Shown: positions 46,757-55,339 of the stretch, one piece after another
How positions within the stretch are numbered: the first letter of the stretch is position 1
How the letters are laid out: each line of letters starts with the position of its first letter
Source of the DNA: Lentisphaeria bacterium
Lineage (GTDB): Bacteria; Verrucomicrobiota; Lentisphaeria; Victivallales; Victivallaceae
Assembly (NCBI GenBank): GCA_017450705.1
Contig: JAFSTC010000001.1
Location: forward strand, 1-64,000
Direction of reading: 5' to 3'
Length of the DNA: 64,000 nucleotides
Notes under the pieces: generated by a model
The model's input: the letters and a program-made list of their open reading frames with translations, nothing else
Databases searched by the model: none
What the model was told of the DNA's origin: nothing
Position numbers and translations under genes: made by a program

Positions 46757-48613
46757 ATGCAGGGTTACACATACTCCGTATTCTCCGTTGTCGCGATAGC
46801 GATCCATCTGATCATCAACTTCAATCTGCTCACGGGGCGGCGGATGGTCAGCGCGCGCGGCTCGGGGTACCGCGGCTTCCTTGTGGGGACTTTGGCCTAT
46901 TACATCACCGACGCCCTCTGGGGGATTTTTGCCGGACTCGGCTGGACGCGTCTCCTCTATGTCGAAACGATCTTCTTCTTCCTCTCCCTCGTGGCTTTCG
47001 CTTTCATGTGGTGCCGCTTCGTCATCGACTATCTCTGTTTCGGACGGCGGTCGACGCTGATCCTCTCCACGGTCGGGTACGCGCTCTGGGTCTTCAACCT
47101 TGCGGCGCTGGCGGTCAATCCCTGGAACGATTGCTTCTTCCACATCGACGCCGCGGGGATTTACCACACGGGCTGGATCCGCGATCCGGCCTTTTATCTT
47201 CTGGTCGGCTTCAATCTTCTCATCGCCTCTTTCGTGCTCGCAAAGGCCTTCGGCAGCCGGGAGTCCCTCCGCAGGCGCAGCATGATGGTGTTCATGTTCT
47301 GCATCACCATGGCGGCGGCGATCATGCTGCAGGTGATCTGGCCCCTCACGCCCTTCACCTCGCTGGGGTGTCTCGTCGGCAACTGTTTTCTCCACGTCTT
47401 CATCATCGAGGACGAACAGACCGCAAGACACATCGCCGAACTGGGGGCGGCACTGGACCGCGCCCGCACGGCCGAGAAGGCCCGGAGTTTGTTTTTCAGC
47501 ATCGTGAGCCACGACATCCGCACGCCGCTCAACGCGATCCTCGGGTATTCCGAACTTCTCCAGGACGGAATCGAAAATTCCGGGGAGCGGGAGGAGGCGC
47601 TCCGCTCCATCCGCGCCAGCGGCACGACGCTGCTGGAGCTGGTGAACGACGTCCTCGATCTGGCGAAAATGGATTCCGGCAAAATGATGCTCCATCCGGA
47701 GCCGGTGCGGCTGTCTCATCTCACGGACGAGGTGTTTGCCTCCTTCCGTCTGGCCGCCTCGGGGAAGGGGATCGAACTTGTCGACAAGACGGCCGGCACG
47801 CCGCCGATCCTGCTGGACGAACACCGGTTCCGCCAGATCCTCTTCAACCTGATCGGCAACGCGGTCAAGTTCACCGAAAAGGGCTCCGTGACGGTCACGG
47901 CCTCTTACGCCGACACGACCCTCGATCTTGCCGTTGCCGACACGGGATGCGGCATTCCTCCCGACATGCTCACGCGGGTCCTCGAGCCCTTCGTCCAGGT
48001 CGGAGATCCGAGCCACGCCGCCGACCGGAGCGCCGGGGGAACGGGCCTCGGACTCTCCATCTGCAAGCGCCTGGTCGAGGCGATGGGCGGGGAACTCACC
48101 GTCGAGAGCGAACTCGGGAAGGGGTCGATTTTCCGGATCCGCATCCCCGGCGTCGCGGTCCATGAGGGAGTGTCGGAGCCTGCCGCCCCGCCGAAACTCG
48201 CCGCCGCGCAGGCGGAACTGCCGAAGCGTGTTCTGGTCGTCGACGATTCTCCGGTCAACCGCAAGGTCCTGACGGCCTTTCTGAAGAAGGCGGGCGTCAC
48301 TGCCATCGATCACGCCTGCGACGGCGCGGAGGCGCTGAAAGTCCTCGATTCGGCGGAAAAGGCCGGGGAACTCCCCGATCTCGTCCTTTCGGATCTCTGG
48401 ATGCCCAATATGAACGGGCTGGAGTTCATCGAAAAACTCCGTGCCGACGGCCGTTTCGACCGGCTCCCCGTGTTCGCCGTGACGGCCGACACGGAGTTCC
48501 GGCGCGACATGCGGACCTGTTTCTTCACGGGCATCCTCCTCAAACCCGTGACCTACGCCAAGCTCCTGGAGACCTTTGCCGCCGCGGCCCATGTGCCGGC
48601 GGAAATCCGGTGA
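46757..48613 (+). CDS. Hybrid sensor histidine kinase (membrane, HisKA-HATPase-REC), copy 2
   Basis: 618 aa, the same layout as the kinase before it: seven-helix N-terminus, HisKA FFSIVSHDIRTPLNAILGYSELL with His near 251, NLIGNAVKFTEKG, DTGCGIP, GTGLGLSICKRLVEAMGGEL, and a receiver with Asp near 545. The kinase core is almost identical to copy 1 while the membrane part has drifted more, fitting duplication followed by change of input. It has its own promoter and terminator-separated transcript. The AIDA/FG-GAP gene follows and is a plausible target, but nothing in sequence links them. Confidence 0.92.
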   Translation: MQGYTYSVFSVVAIAIHLIINFNLLTGRRMVSARGSGYRGFLVGTLAYYITDALWGIFAGLGWTRLLYVETIFFFLSLVAFAFMWCRFVIDYLCFGRRSTLILSTVGYALWVFNLAALAVNPWNDCFFHIDAAGIYHTGWIRDPAFYLLVGFNLLIASFVLAKAFGSRESLRRRSMMVFMFCITMAAAIMLQVIWPLTPFTSLGCLVGNCFLHVFIIEDEQTARHIAELGAALDRARTAEKARSLFFSIVSHDIRTPLNAILGYSELLQDGIENSGEREEALRSIRASGTTLLELVNDVLDLAKMDSGKMMLHPEPVRLSHLTDEVFASFRLAASGKGIELVDKTAGTPPILLDEHRFRQILFNLIGNAVKFTEKGSVTVTASYADTTLDLAVADTGCGIPPDMLTRVLEPFVQVGDPSHAADRSAGGTGLGLSICKRLVEAMGGELTVESELGKGSIFRIRIPGVAVHEGVSEPAAPPKLAAAQAELPKRVLVVDDSPVNRKVLTAFLKKAGVTAIDHACDGAEALKVLDSAEKAGELPDLVLSDLWMPNMNGLEFIEKLRADGRFDRLPVFAVTADTEFRRDMRTCFFTGILLKPVTYAKLLETFAAAAHVPAEIR

Positions 48614-48692
48614 ACGGGAAAACAAATTCCCCCGTCTGGCGAAAAGACTTTGCCTGCACCGGCTTCCGGACCGGAAAACATCGCCGGAGCAT

Positions 48693-48721
48693 TTGCTTTC
48701 GGACAGAAAGTATGGTACATT
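48693..48721 (+). promoter_or_regulatory. Sigma70-type promoter for the AIDA/FG-GAP gene
   Basis: TTGCTT at 48693-48698, 17-nt spacer, TACATT at 48716-48721 with extended TGG. Confidence 0.55.
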
Positions 48722-48771
48722 AGGAACCGACGGGTTATGCATCATGTCCCGTCGAAGGAAGGAGCAGGAAA

Positions 48772-51339
48772 ATGGGTGAGTACTGGATAGGACCGGGCGT
48801 GACTTCATCCGGCCTGGTTTTGAACGAGGGCGATTTTCTTCTGGTCAATTTCGGCGGGACCGCCGTTTTGACCACGATCCGCGAGGATGGCGGGATGGAG
48901 GTCGACGGATCGGCCCTTTCGACCACGATCTCCAGCGGCGGCGAGATGGAGGTGGATGCCGGCGGCTCCGCGGCATACGTCTTCATCAAAAACGGCGGCA
49001 CGCTCATCGTCAACCATGACGCCCGCGCCGTGAACGTCGAATGGACCCCCGGCGTCGGAGCCGTCGAGCTCGAGGACGGTTCGTATATTTCCTTCACGAA
49101 TTCCTATTCCGGCGTTTACTTCGCTTCCGGCGGAAATCTGCTCTCCAACACTTCCGTCATGACCGGCAAGACGGTCGGGGGAAATTGCTCCGCCATCGTG
49201 ATGTCCGGCGGAACGGCCTCCTCTTTCGGCATTTCGAACGGCGGCTGCGTCGAACTCTGGTCCGGCGGCAGCGCCGATGCCGCCCGGGTCTCCCGTTACG
49301 GGATGCTGATCGTGCGCAGCGGCTGCACCGCGACCAACGTCGCCTGGACCCCCACCGTCGGAGAAGTTTACTGGGAGAACGGCGCTGTCGTCATGTTCGC
49401 CAACTCCTACTCCGGCGTGTACTATGGCAACGGAGCGTCCCTGCTCTCCCACGCTGCCGTCCTGACCGGCAAGGTCGTCAGCGGCGACGACAACGAGATC
49501 CAGGTGTGGAGCGGCGGCACCGCGGTCATGGCGACCGTGCGGGGCGACGCCGAAATGTGGGTGGAGTTCGGCGGCACGGCGACGAAGACCGCGGTGGAGG
49601 AGGGGGAAATGGACATTCGCGCCGGCGGCCTGGCCCTCTCCACGACGGTCTCTGGGCGCGACGCCGAGGTCTACGTTTCCAGCGGCGGCGTCGCCTCCCG
49701 AACCGAGATCGTCTCAGGCGGCCTCATGAAAGTCGTTCCCGGCGGCAGCGCGGTCGATACCGTCGTCAATCAGAGCGGCACCCTGAAGGTGAGGCTCGGC
49801 GGCACGGCGGTTTCCACCACCGTCAGCTCCGGCGGTGTTCTTCTGCTCAACGGCACGGCCGTCGACGTCACCGTCGATTACCAGGGCGACATGGAGATCT
49901 CCAGCGGCGGCACGGCCGCGGGAACGATCGTCGGCTCCAAGGGATTGCTGGTTGTCTCCGGCGGCGGCACGGCTTCCGGCGTCACGGTCAACTCAAGAGG
50001 GGCCCTGAATGTCGACTGCGGCGGCACGGCTTCCTCTGTTGTCGCCGGTTCCAAGGCGTATCTGGCCATCGACGGGACGATTTGCGGGATCCGGCTTGAG
50101 AACGCGGTGGACGGCTTCATCGGTCCCAATGCGGAAGTCTCCTTCGACCTGACGGCGCGGAAGACTTTCGACCCGGCCGTGGTCAACAATCTCGCGGCGC
50201 TGATGTCTTTGGGAACGCCGGACTTCACCATCACCGTTTCCGCGACACAGACCGAAGGCGTCTACACCCTCGCCGAAAATGTGGTTTATTTCGGAGGAGA
50301 GACCTTCACCATCTCCGACACGCGGGGCGAAAGCGCCGATCTCGCCGTCGGGAGCACCGTCACTTTGTCGGACCGGGATTACACGCTGAACCTCGATTCC
50401 GATACGCTCACGCTGACCGTCTCCGGAGACCCCGTCGTCCCCATTTCCCCCGGCGACCTCAACGGCGACGGCAGGGCCGACGTCGTCATGTCCATCACCC
50501 AGCCGGGCCACGGCGCGGAGGGCGCCACCGGCGCGTGGCTGGTTCAGGAAAACCAGACCGCCGTCTGGGGCGATTTGAGCCAGCGCAACGCGGGCTGGGA
50601 GATCTTCGGCATGGGCGTCACCACGGCGGGCAAGGCCACCAATGACGTCTATGTGAAGAACGCCGACAACGTCATCGGTGCATGGGTCACGGACGATTCG
50701 GGACACGTTTCGGGCTGGGAGACCGTGGGCCAGTTCGACGACTCGACCCAGATCCTCGGCCTCGGCGACTTCAATGCCGACGGCCAGACCGATCTGCTTC
50801 TGCGCAACGTCAACGGCGCCGTGGGTTGCTTCTTCACCGGCGGCGAGACCACCGGCTGGAACTACTTCCAGAGCCTCGGCGATGAGTGGAAGATCGCCGC
50901 GGTGGGCGACCTCAACGGCGACGGCCGGGACGATGTGGTCCTGAAGCACGACGCGGGCTTCGCCGGGAGCTGGCTCACCCAATCCGACGGCACCATGGCC
51001 TGGTCCGACCTCGATACCGTGGGCGAGGGATTTGCCATCGCAGGCGCGGGCGACTTCAACGGCGACGGCATCGATGACGTCTTGCTTCAGAAAGGCACTT
51101 ACTTCGGAGCATGGCTCGTCCGGGACGGCAGCGCCCAGGCCTGGTTCGGCCTCGGCGACTTGGGCTCCGTCGCCGTGGAACAGATCGCCGATTTCGACGG
51201 CGACGGCACCGACGACCTTCGCGTCCGCACTTCCGCAGGCGACCTGGGCGCCCAGCTCGTCAAGGGCGCCGACACCCTCGAATGGCGCTACTACGGCAGC
51301 GTCGGCAACGAATGGAGCACCAGTCTCGCCGCCATCTGA
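48772..51339 (+). CDS. Large AIDA-repeat / FG-GAP-repeat surface protein
   Basis: 855 aa. Residues ~1-440 are beta-helix-like AIDA repeats (GGTAxxTTVxxGGxxxVxxGG), including two copies of an SYSGVY-containing unit. Residues ~560-855 form FG-GAP/VCBS-like repeats with calcium-loop signatures DLNGDGRADVV, DFNADGQTDLLL, DLNGDGRDDVVL, DFNGDGIDDVLL and DFDGDGTDDLRV. There is no signal peptide and no autotransporter barrel. Such proteins are numerous in Lentisphaerota and are inferred to be exported by a type I-like route and to act as adhesins or coat. SD GGAAGGAGC. No secretion genes adjoin it. Confidence 0.88.
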   Translation: MGEYWIGPGVTSSGLVLNEGDFLLVNFGGTAVLTTIREDGGMEVDGSALSTTISSGGEMEVDAGGSAAYVFIKNGGTLIVNHDARAVNVEWTPGVGAVELEDGSYISFTNSYSGVYFASGGNLLSNTSVMTGKTVGGNCSAIVMSGGTASSFGISNGGCVELWSGGSADAARVSRYGMLIVRSGCTATNVAWTPTVGEVYWENGAVVMFANSYSGVYYGNGASLLSHAAVLTGKVVSGDDNEIQVWSGGTAVMATVRGDAEMWVEFGGTATKTAVEEGEMDIRAGGLALSTTVSGRDAEVYVSSGGVASRTEIVSGGLMKVVPGGSAVDTVVNQSGTLKVRLGGTAVSTTVSSGGVLLLNGTAVDVTVDYQGDMEISSGGTAAGTIVGSKGLLVVSGGGTASGVTVNSRGALNVDCGGTASSVVAGSKAYLAIDGTICGIRLENAVDGFIGPNAEVSFDLTARKTFDPAVVNNLAALMSLGTPDFTITVSATQTEGVYTLAENVVYFGGETFTISDTRGESADLAVGSTVTLSDRDYTLNLDSDTLTLTVSGDPVVPISPGDLNGDGRADVVMSITQPGHGAEGATGAWLVQENQTAVWGDLSQRNAGWEIFGMGVTTAGKATNDVYVKNADNVIGAWVTDDSGHVSGWETVGQFDDSTQILGLGDFNADGQTDLLLRNVNGAVGCFFTGGETTGWNYFQSLGDEWKIAAVGDLNGDGRDDVVLKHDAGFAGSWLTQSDGTMAWSDLDTVGEGFAIAGAGDFNGDGIDDVLLQKGTYFGAWLVRDGSAQAWFGLGDLGSVAVEQIADFDGDGTDDLRVRTSAGDLGAQLVKGADTLEWRYYGSVGNEWSTSLAAI

Positions 51340-51905
51340 CGGTCGGGCCCGCGGGCTTCATGCGGGGGCGCTTGCGCCGGCCGAACGTCGGCTCCGGCAT
51401 AACTGCGGAAGAGCCCTTCCGCCGTCGCGCCTGCGACGCTATGGCGGGACAAGGCGGGGAGCCGCAGGAGGGGAACGGTTTGTTTTCTGTCCGGCGCGTC
51501 CCCGTAAGGGCAACGCGCCGTTATCCGCCCGCTCTCTGCCACCCGCCCGGCGCCCCGTGGCACGGGGAGGCGGGCAGGCCGGTGACACGCGGGCCGCGGA
51601 CTGGAAAGGCGTTTCGGCTTGCCGGAAGGGGAAAGACAACAGCGTCGTACCTCCGCTGTTTTCTTTCCCCCTTCACCCCCTATCTTCTCTGTTGCTCAGG
51701 CGTACCCCGTATGGTGACGATCAAGCCGCAGTCATTTTATTCACCGTGGGGCTGTCCGACGGCGGTCTCGTCGACGACTTCTTTGCCCGTGGGCCGCTGT
51801 AATGCCCCCGCTTGTCCGGCAAGTCCGACAAGTCAGACATACGCAGGGCCGTCGGACAGCAGGCTCCATCTCATCTCTCATCTCCCGTACCTTTTTGGGA
51901 GGAAG
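51340..51905. other. Gene-free interval rich in inverted repeats
   Basis: About 570 bp before the tRNA with no credible gene; the frames that cross it are low-complexity, Arg/Pro-rich shadows. It contains a hairpin CGGCGCGT/ACGCGCCG (51492-51520), a perfect 12-nt inverted pair GCTGTCCGACGG (51751-51762) with its complement (51849-51860), and CTTGTC/GACAAG around 51811-51832. Confidence 0.6.
51487..51548 (+). repeat. Intergenic repeat family, copy B (plus orientation)
   Basis: CTGTCCGGCGCGTC at 51487-51500, then GGGCAACGCGCCGTTATCC and GCCCGCTCTCTGCCACCCGCCC, matching copy A at 40.3-40.4 kb read on the other strand. A weaker partial relative (GACAACAGCG...CTCCGC) lies near 51645-51670. Confidence 0.65.
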
Positions 51906-51910
51906 GTCTC

Positions 51911-51938
51911 TTGAAAAATTCCGCGATGGTGCTATTTT
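51911..51938 (+). promoter_or_regulatory. Promoter for tRNA-Leu
   Basis: TTGAAA at 51911-51916, 16-nt spacer, TATTTT at 51933-51938 with extended TGC; the tRNA begins 15 nt later. Confidence 0.75.
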
Positions 51939-51952
51939 AAGAAAACACACGG

Positions 51953-52037
51953 GCCGGAGTGGCGGAATGGCAGACGCGCTAGACTCAAAATCTGGTACTC
52001 CTAGAGTGTGTGGGTTCAAGTCCCACCTCCGGTACCA
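51953..52037 (+). tRNA. tRNA-Leu(CAA)
   Basis: Acceptor arms GCCGGAG and CTCCGGT pair, with discriminator A and an encoded CCA (52035-52037). The anticodon stem CTAGA/TCTGG encloses the loop CTCAAAA, giving anticodon CAA (reads UUG). A long variable arm (TACTCCTAGAGTGT) and the T-arm GTGGGTTCAAGTCCCAC complete a class II leucine tRNA. Its 3' end abuts the integrase of the element and is the likely attachment site. Confidence 0.95.
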
Positions 52038-52086
52038 TTTTTAACCTCAAAATTGCAAAAACTTCCCCAAAACTTCCCCATTTTTG

Positions 52087-52115
52087 TTGCGAACCTGTGT
52101 TTTGAATGCTATATT
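52087..52115 (+). promoter_or_regulatory. Promoter for the integrase
   Basis: TTGCGA at 52087-52092, 17-nt spacer, TATATT at 52110-52115 with extended TGC. Confidence 0.65.
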
Positions 52116-52147
52116 GTGCCGTAACGTGCCGACAGGATGGTCACGTC

Positions 52148-53506
52148 ATGAAAGCAAACGGTGTTCAGAGGGGCAGGAAGAGATTGAAGCAGTTGCGAGG
52201 GAAATTACGGCAGAAGGAAAAAGACGGTCCCTATTACTACCGGCTGATGGTGGCAGATGGGGTCCGTAAAGAATTTTCCCTGAAAACCTCCGACTTTGAG
52301 GAAGCCTGCCGGAAAGCAGCCGACCTGGATGCTGTCTGGGAAGCGCCGACCCAGGATGTCGCCATCGCCCAGATCAAAGCCATCAAGGGATTCTCGAAAA
52401 TCGCAGAAAATCTTCCTCTGTCCGGGATATGGGCAAAATACGAAGTCCATCCGGATCGTGCCAGGCCCTTGACTCCGCACGAGTCGTTGATGTATCGTTC
52501 CTCCCTTCAGGAATTCATTGGCTACGCAGAGGGAAGAAGCGGTAATGAAAAAGGACAGCGGAGGGCTTTATCGGTCATTTCTGATATTACTCCGGAGGTC
52601 GTTTCCAAGTATATCGATTATCTGAAAACCACGAGAATTGCAGTCGATACCCACAATCGGAAAATAAGGCGTATCCGCAAGATATTCGAGTGCCTGAAAG
52701 ATTACTGCGGCGGTGAAAATCCATTCCGGGCCAAGCAGATCTTCCGTAATCAGCGCGAAGAACAAGGAAATGTTGTCCGGAGGCTGGCTTTGACGCAGGA
52801 GCAGGAACAGCAGCTTCGGGACGTGCTGGCTGATACTGAGCATCGGGTCATGAACAAGCCTGAAATCCGGGTGGTTTACTATGTCGGGATGTACACCGGA
52901 CAGAGGCTGAAGGACTGTGTGCTCCTCCAGTGGCAGAACGTGGACCTGAAGCACCAGCGGATTTTCGTCAAACAGTTCAAGACGGGCAAGGAGGTCACGA
53001 TCCCGATAGCGCCTCCGTTGTTCGAAGTGCTGAAGGAAGCGCAGGCTTGGCGTGTCGATCAGTATGTCTGCCCGAAAACCGCGGCCCGGTACAACAAAAC
53101 CAATGCGGTGGGAAAGAACGTCGGCAACAATCTCGTGAACATCGACGTTCTCCGGGTAATCCGCTGGATCGGCCTTGAGCCGTCTGTGGATGTGCCGGGC
53201 AGGGACAAGAAGATGACGGTCTACGGCTTCCATTCTCTGCGTCACTCGTTCTGTTCGTTCTGTGCTGAGGCCGGAGTATCCAAGGCGGTCCTGCTTTCGA
53301 TTCTGGGAACAGATTCGGAAATCGCGGACAAATATTACACGCATGTTGGGGATGCGGCCCAGAGAGAGGCGATCAACGCGATCTCCGGAGTCATGGGAAA
53401 TGACTCGCTGAAGGATCGGGTTGAAGCCGTGATAAAGCTGCTGGATTCCAAACCGGAACCGACTCAAGAAGTGTTGGATCAGATCAAAAGGATGCTTGAG
53501 GCGTAA
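52148..53506 (+). CDS. Tyrosine recombinase (integrase)
   Basis: 452 aa from the ATG at 52148 (AGGA upstream); an in-frame ATG 14 codons earlier overlaps the -10 and is less likely. Residues ~15-60 are a basic arm-binding region; the SAM-like core-binding domain covers ~85-200. The catalytic set is visible: Arg in MYTGQRLKDCVLLQW (~252), HSLRHSF (H-x-x-R, ~361-364), LGTDSE (His replaced by Thr/Asp context) and nucleophile Tyr in DKYYTHV (~396). Integrases placed beside a tRNA usually recombine into its 3' end. It ends in a terminator that lies over the tail of the next, opposing gene. Confidence 0.93.
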   Translation: MKANGVQRGRKRLKQLRGKLRQKEKDGPYYYRLMVADGVRKEFSLKTSDFEEACRKAADLDAVWEAPTQDVAIAQIKAIKGFSKIAENLPLSGIWAKYEVHPDRARPLTPHESLMYRSSLQEFIGYAEGRSGNEKGQRRALSVISDITPEVVSKYIDYLKTTRIAVDTHNRKIRRIRKIFECLKDYCGGENPFRAKQIFRNQREEQGNVVRRLALTQEQEQQLRDVLADTEHRVMNKPEIRVVYYVGMYTGQRLKDCVLLQWQNVDLKHQRIFVKQFKTGKEVTIPIAPPLFEVLKEAQAWRVDQYVCPKTAARYNKTNAVGKNVGNNLVNIDVLRVIRWIGLEPSVDVPGRDKKMTVYGFHSLRHSFCSFCAEAGVSKAVLLSILGTDSEIADKYYTHVGDAAQREAINAISGVMGNDSLKDRVEAVIKLLDSKPEPTQEVLDQIKRMLEA

Positions 53507-53527
53507 ACCGCAGATAAAGTAGTTTCA

Positions 53528-55237
53528 TCAAGGCTCGGGGATAGGCTTATCTTCCGAGCCTTTTTCTTCTCCCGGCTCTTCAAAAATGGTATTCGCTTTT
53601 TTGAAAAGTGTATCGATCCAGCATTGATAATCTTCCCTGGTAAAGTTGTATTCGGTCATCAGTTCTTCCAATATGCCGGGCGAAGCCACGGATGCCAGAA
53701 GGCAATCCATTTTTTGCTTTCCTGACAATTTCGGCTTCTGATTTTTTCTCTTGTCGCCGTTGTCAGGCCCTTTTGCTTTCGTTGCCGCAGGAGGTTGAGG
53801 GGGCGGAAAATCCTTATCCCATTTCAGGAAAACTGTTTTCTTCAGACGTCCCTTAAAAGTTATTGTAAATGAGGCATTGACAGGAAACAAATCAGCTTTT
53901 TGCATCAATTCGGAAAAATTCTTCAGAGTCACCGGAATATCAAATAACATGAATCTTCCCATGCGGCTGTACGGGGAATCACAGAGTATGGCCGATTTGG
54001 ATATTCTTTTTAAGAAAAGGAGCGTATCATTGTCAGACATGCCCTCTGATTGAGGGACATAAAGCTCAAGTTGGATGTTGGTTAATATGGAACCGGCGGG
54101 GATGCACTTGAAACCATTCCCCGTGAGATGCTCTCTTGTCTGAATAAATTTTCCGCGAGGAGAAAGTTCGATTGGCAGCTCTGTGAATCCATTGGCCTTC
54201 CATTGCATTGCCTTTGCTTCTTCCGTTCGACCGATAATTGCGCCTCTCAATGTGATATTTAATTTTTGTTGTTCCGCTTTTGAATATGCCGTCACAGGAT
54301 CATGGATTACGGATGACTCGTTGTACTTGATCAAACTCGTTTCAAGCTCTTTTATTTTCGGTCTGAGCTTTATTTTTTCCGCTCTGTTTTTGTCGTGGAT
54401 ACATTGCTCGAACTTTTGAGTCAACCGGGTGTATTCGGCAAAAATTTTATCCACTCGGGCTCGTGTTGATTTCCTCTGGGGGATCTGATCTGCGACATTA
54501 AACGCTTTAAGGAGAAATGTATTGACGTTAACATCGGAATCACCGATGTCTTCCAGAATATAAAATCCAGGATCGATTTCAACAAAACACCATTTCAGGA
54601 TATCAGCAAAAAAATAAAAATCATCCGACGGCCATGGAAGGTTCTTGAAAGAATTTTCCCGATACTTTTTGCGGAATCGAAGAAATCTTTTCCTTAGCCG
54701 CTCATATTGTTCCGGATTTTCTTTGCGGTTAAAGTGAAAAGTTTTTTCCAATTCCTCAGAGATGACGATGTTCGAATGCGATTTTTTTCTGCAGAGTGAA
54801 AGCATGTTTACATAATCGGCATCGTGCTTGATACTGGCACTTTTTTCTTTGACTGATTGCAGCAGCCCCAATTTTTTGATGGCCGCGTGCATTTTTACGC
54901 ATTTCTGCCACACCGGATTTTTTGTTCGCGGCTGCCGGACATAAAAATCGGGATCACAGATAAACTGATTTATGATTTTCTCTGCCTGAGCACACTTTCT
55001 GTAAATGAAAACAAGAACGGTCAAATGCAGAAGATAATCTTGTGCAATTTCGTTCTCGATCGGTCGATAGAGTTCGCATTGCTTCAGATACAGTGCCCGC
55101 AATTCATCCGGAAGCATAGCAGCCGCCGAATGTTCGGCGAAATCCACGGCGGTATAGCTGCAAAGGGTTTCGATGGGCTGTTGGAACAATGAGTCAATAT
55201 CGTTGTTCCCTTGCGATTTCAGAGCGACGGTCTTCAT
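53528..55237 (-). CDS. Orphan AT-rich protein of unknown function
   Basis: 569 aa. The ATG at 55235-55237 has GGGAGG eight bases before it; an in-frame ATG eight codons earlier overlaps the -10. No known domain, signal peptide or membrane segment is seen. The protein is mostly helical with many Lys/Glu, a coiled-coil stretch near 265-315 (DKIFAEYTRLTQKFEQCIHDKNRAEK), and a Lys/Pro-rich linker near 495-515. Its base use is more AT-rich than both the host genes and the rest of the element, a sign of separate origin. It is convergent with the integrase and divergent from the AlpA-like gene, the usual slot for cargo such as defence genes; this is context only. Confidence 0.85.
   Translation of the reverse strand: MKTVALKSQGNNDIDSLFQQPIETLCSYTAVDFAEHSAAAMLPDELRALYLKQCELYRPIENEIAQDYLLHLTVLVFIYRKCAQAEKIINQFICDPDFYVRQPRTKNPVWQKCVKMHAAIKKLGLLQSVKEKSASIKHDADYVNMLSLCRKKSHSNIVISEELEKTFHFNRKENPEQYERLRKRFLRFRKKYRENSFKNLPWPSDDFYFFADILKWCFVEIDPGFYILEDIGDSDVNVNTFLLKAFNVADQIPQRKSTRARVDKIFAEYTRLTQKFEQCIHDKNRAEKIKLRPKIKELETSLIKYNESSVIHDPVTAYSKAEQQKLNITLRGAIIGRTEEAKAMQWKANGFTELPIELSPRGKFIQTREHLTGNGFKCIPAGSILTNIQLELYVPQSEGMSDNDTLLFLKRISKSAILCDSPYSRMGRFMLFDIPVTLKNFSELMQKADLFPVNASFTITFKGRLKKTVFLKWDKDFPPPQPPAATKAKGPDNGDKRKNQKPKLSGKQKMDCLLASVASPGILEELMTEYNFTREDYQCWIDTLFKKANTIFEEPGEEKGSEDKPIPEP
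53530..53566 (+). terminator. Intrinsic terminator of the integrase
   Basis: AAGGCTCGG (53530-53538) and CCGAGCCTT (53554-53562) form a perfect 9-bp stem followed by TTTTTCTTCT. It overlaps the stop of the opposing orphan gene. Confidence 0.85.
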
Positions 55238-55259
55238 GGAACACCTCCCGATTTTCCCC

Positions 55260-55288
55260 AATATACCACCCGCTCATGCAAAAGTCAA
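55260..55288 (-). promoter_or_regulatory. Promoter for the orphan AT-rich gene
   Basis: Minus strand: TTGACT at 55288-55283, 17-nt spacer, TATATT at 55265-55260 with extended TGG. A strong match. Confidence 0.8.
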
Positions 55289-55295
55289 ATCCAAT

Positions 55296-55328
55296 ATGGG
55301 ACACTTCAATATATTTTAAATGTCCCAT
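55296..55328. promoter_or_regulatory. Inverted repeat, candidate operator in the divergent region
   Basis: ATGGGACA (55296-55303) and TGTCCCAT (55321-55328), perfect arms 17 nt apart, directly upstream of the orphan gene's -35. Arm spacing (25 nt centre to centre) suits two dimer contacts or looping. Confidence 0.5.
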
Positions 55329-55339
55329 CATTGAGCATA

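Noticed and set aside
51032-51914. Frames crossing the end of the AIDA/FG-GAP gene into the gap before the tRNA
   Set aside because: Their upstream halves are out-of-frame FG-GAP repeats and the rest is Arg/Pro-rich; no start signal.
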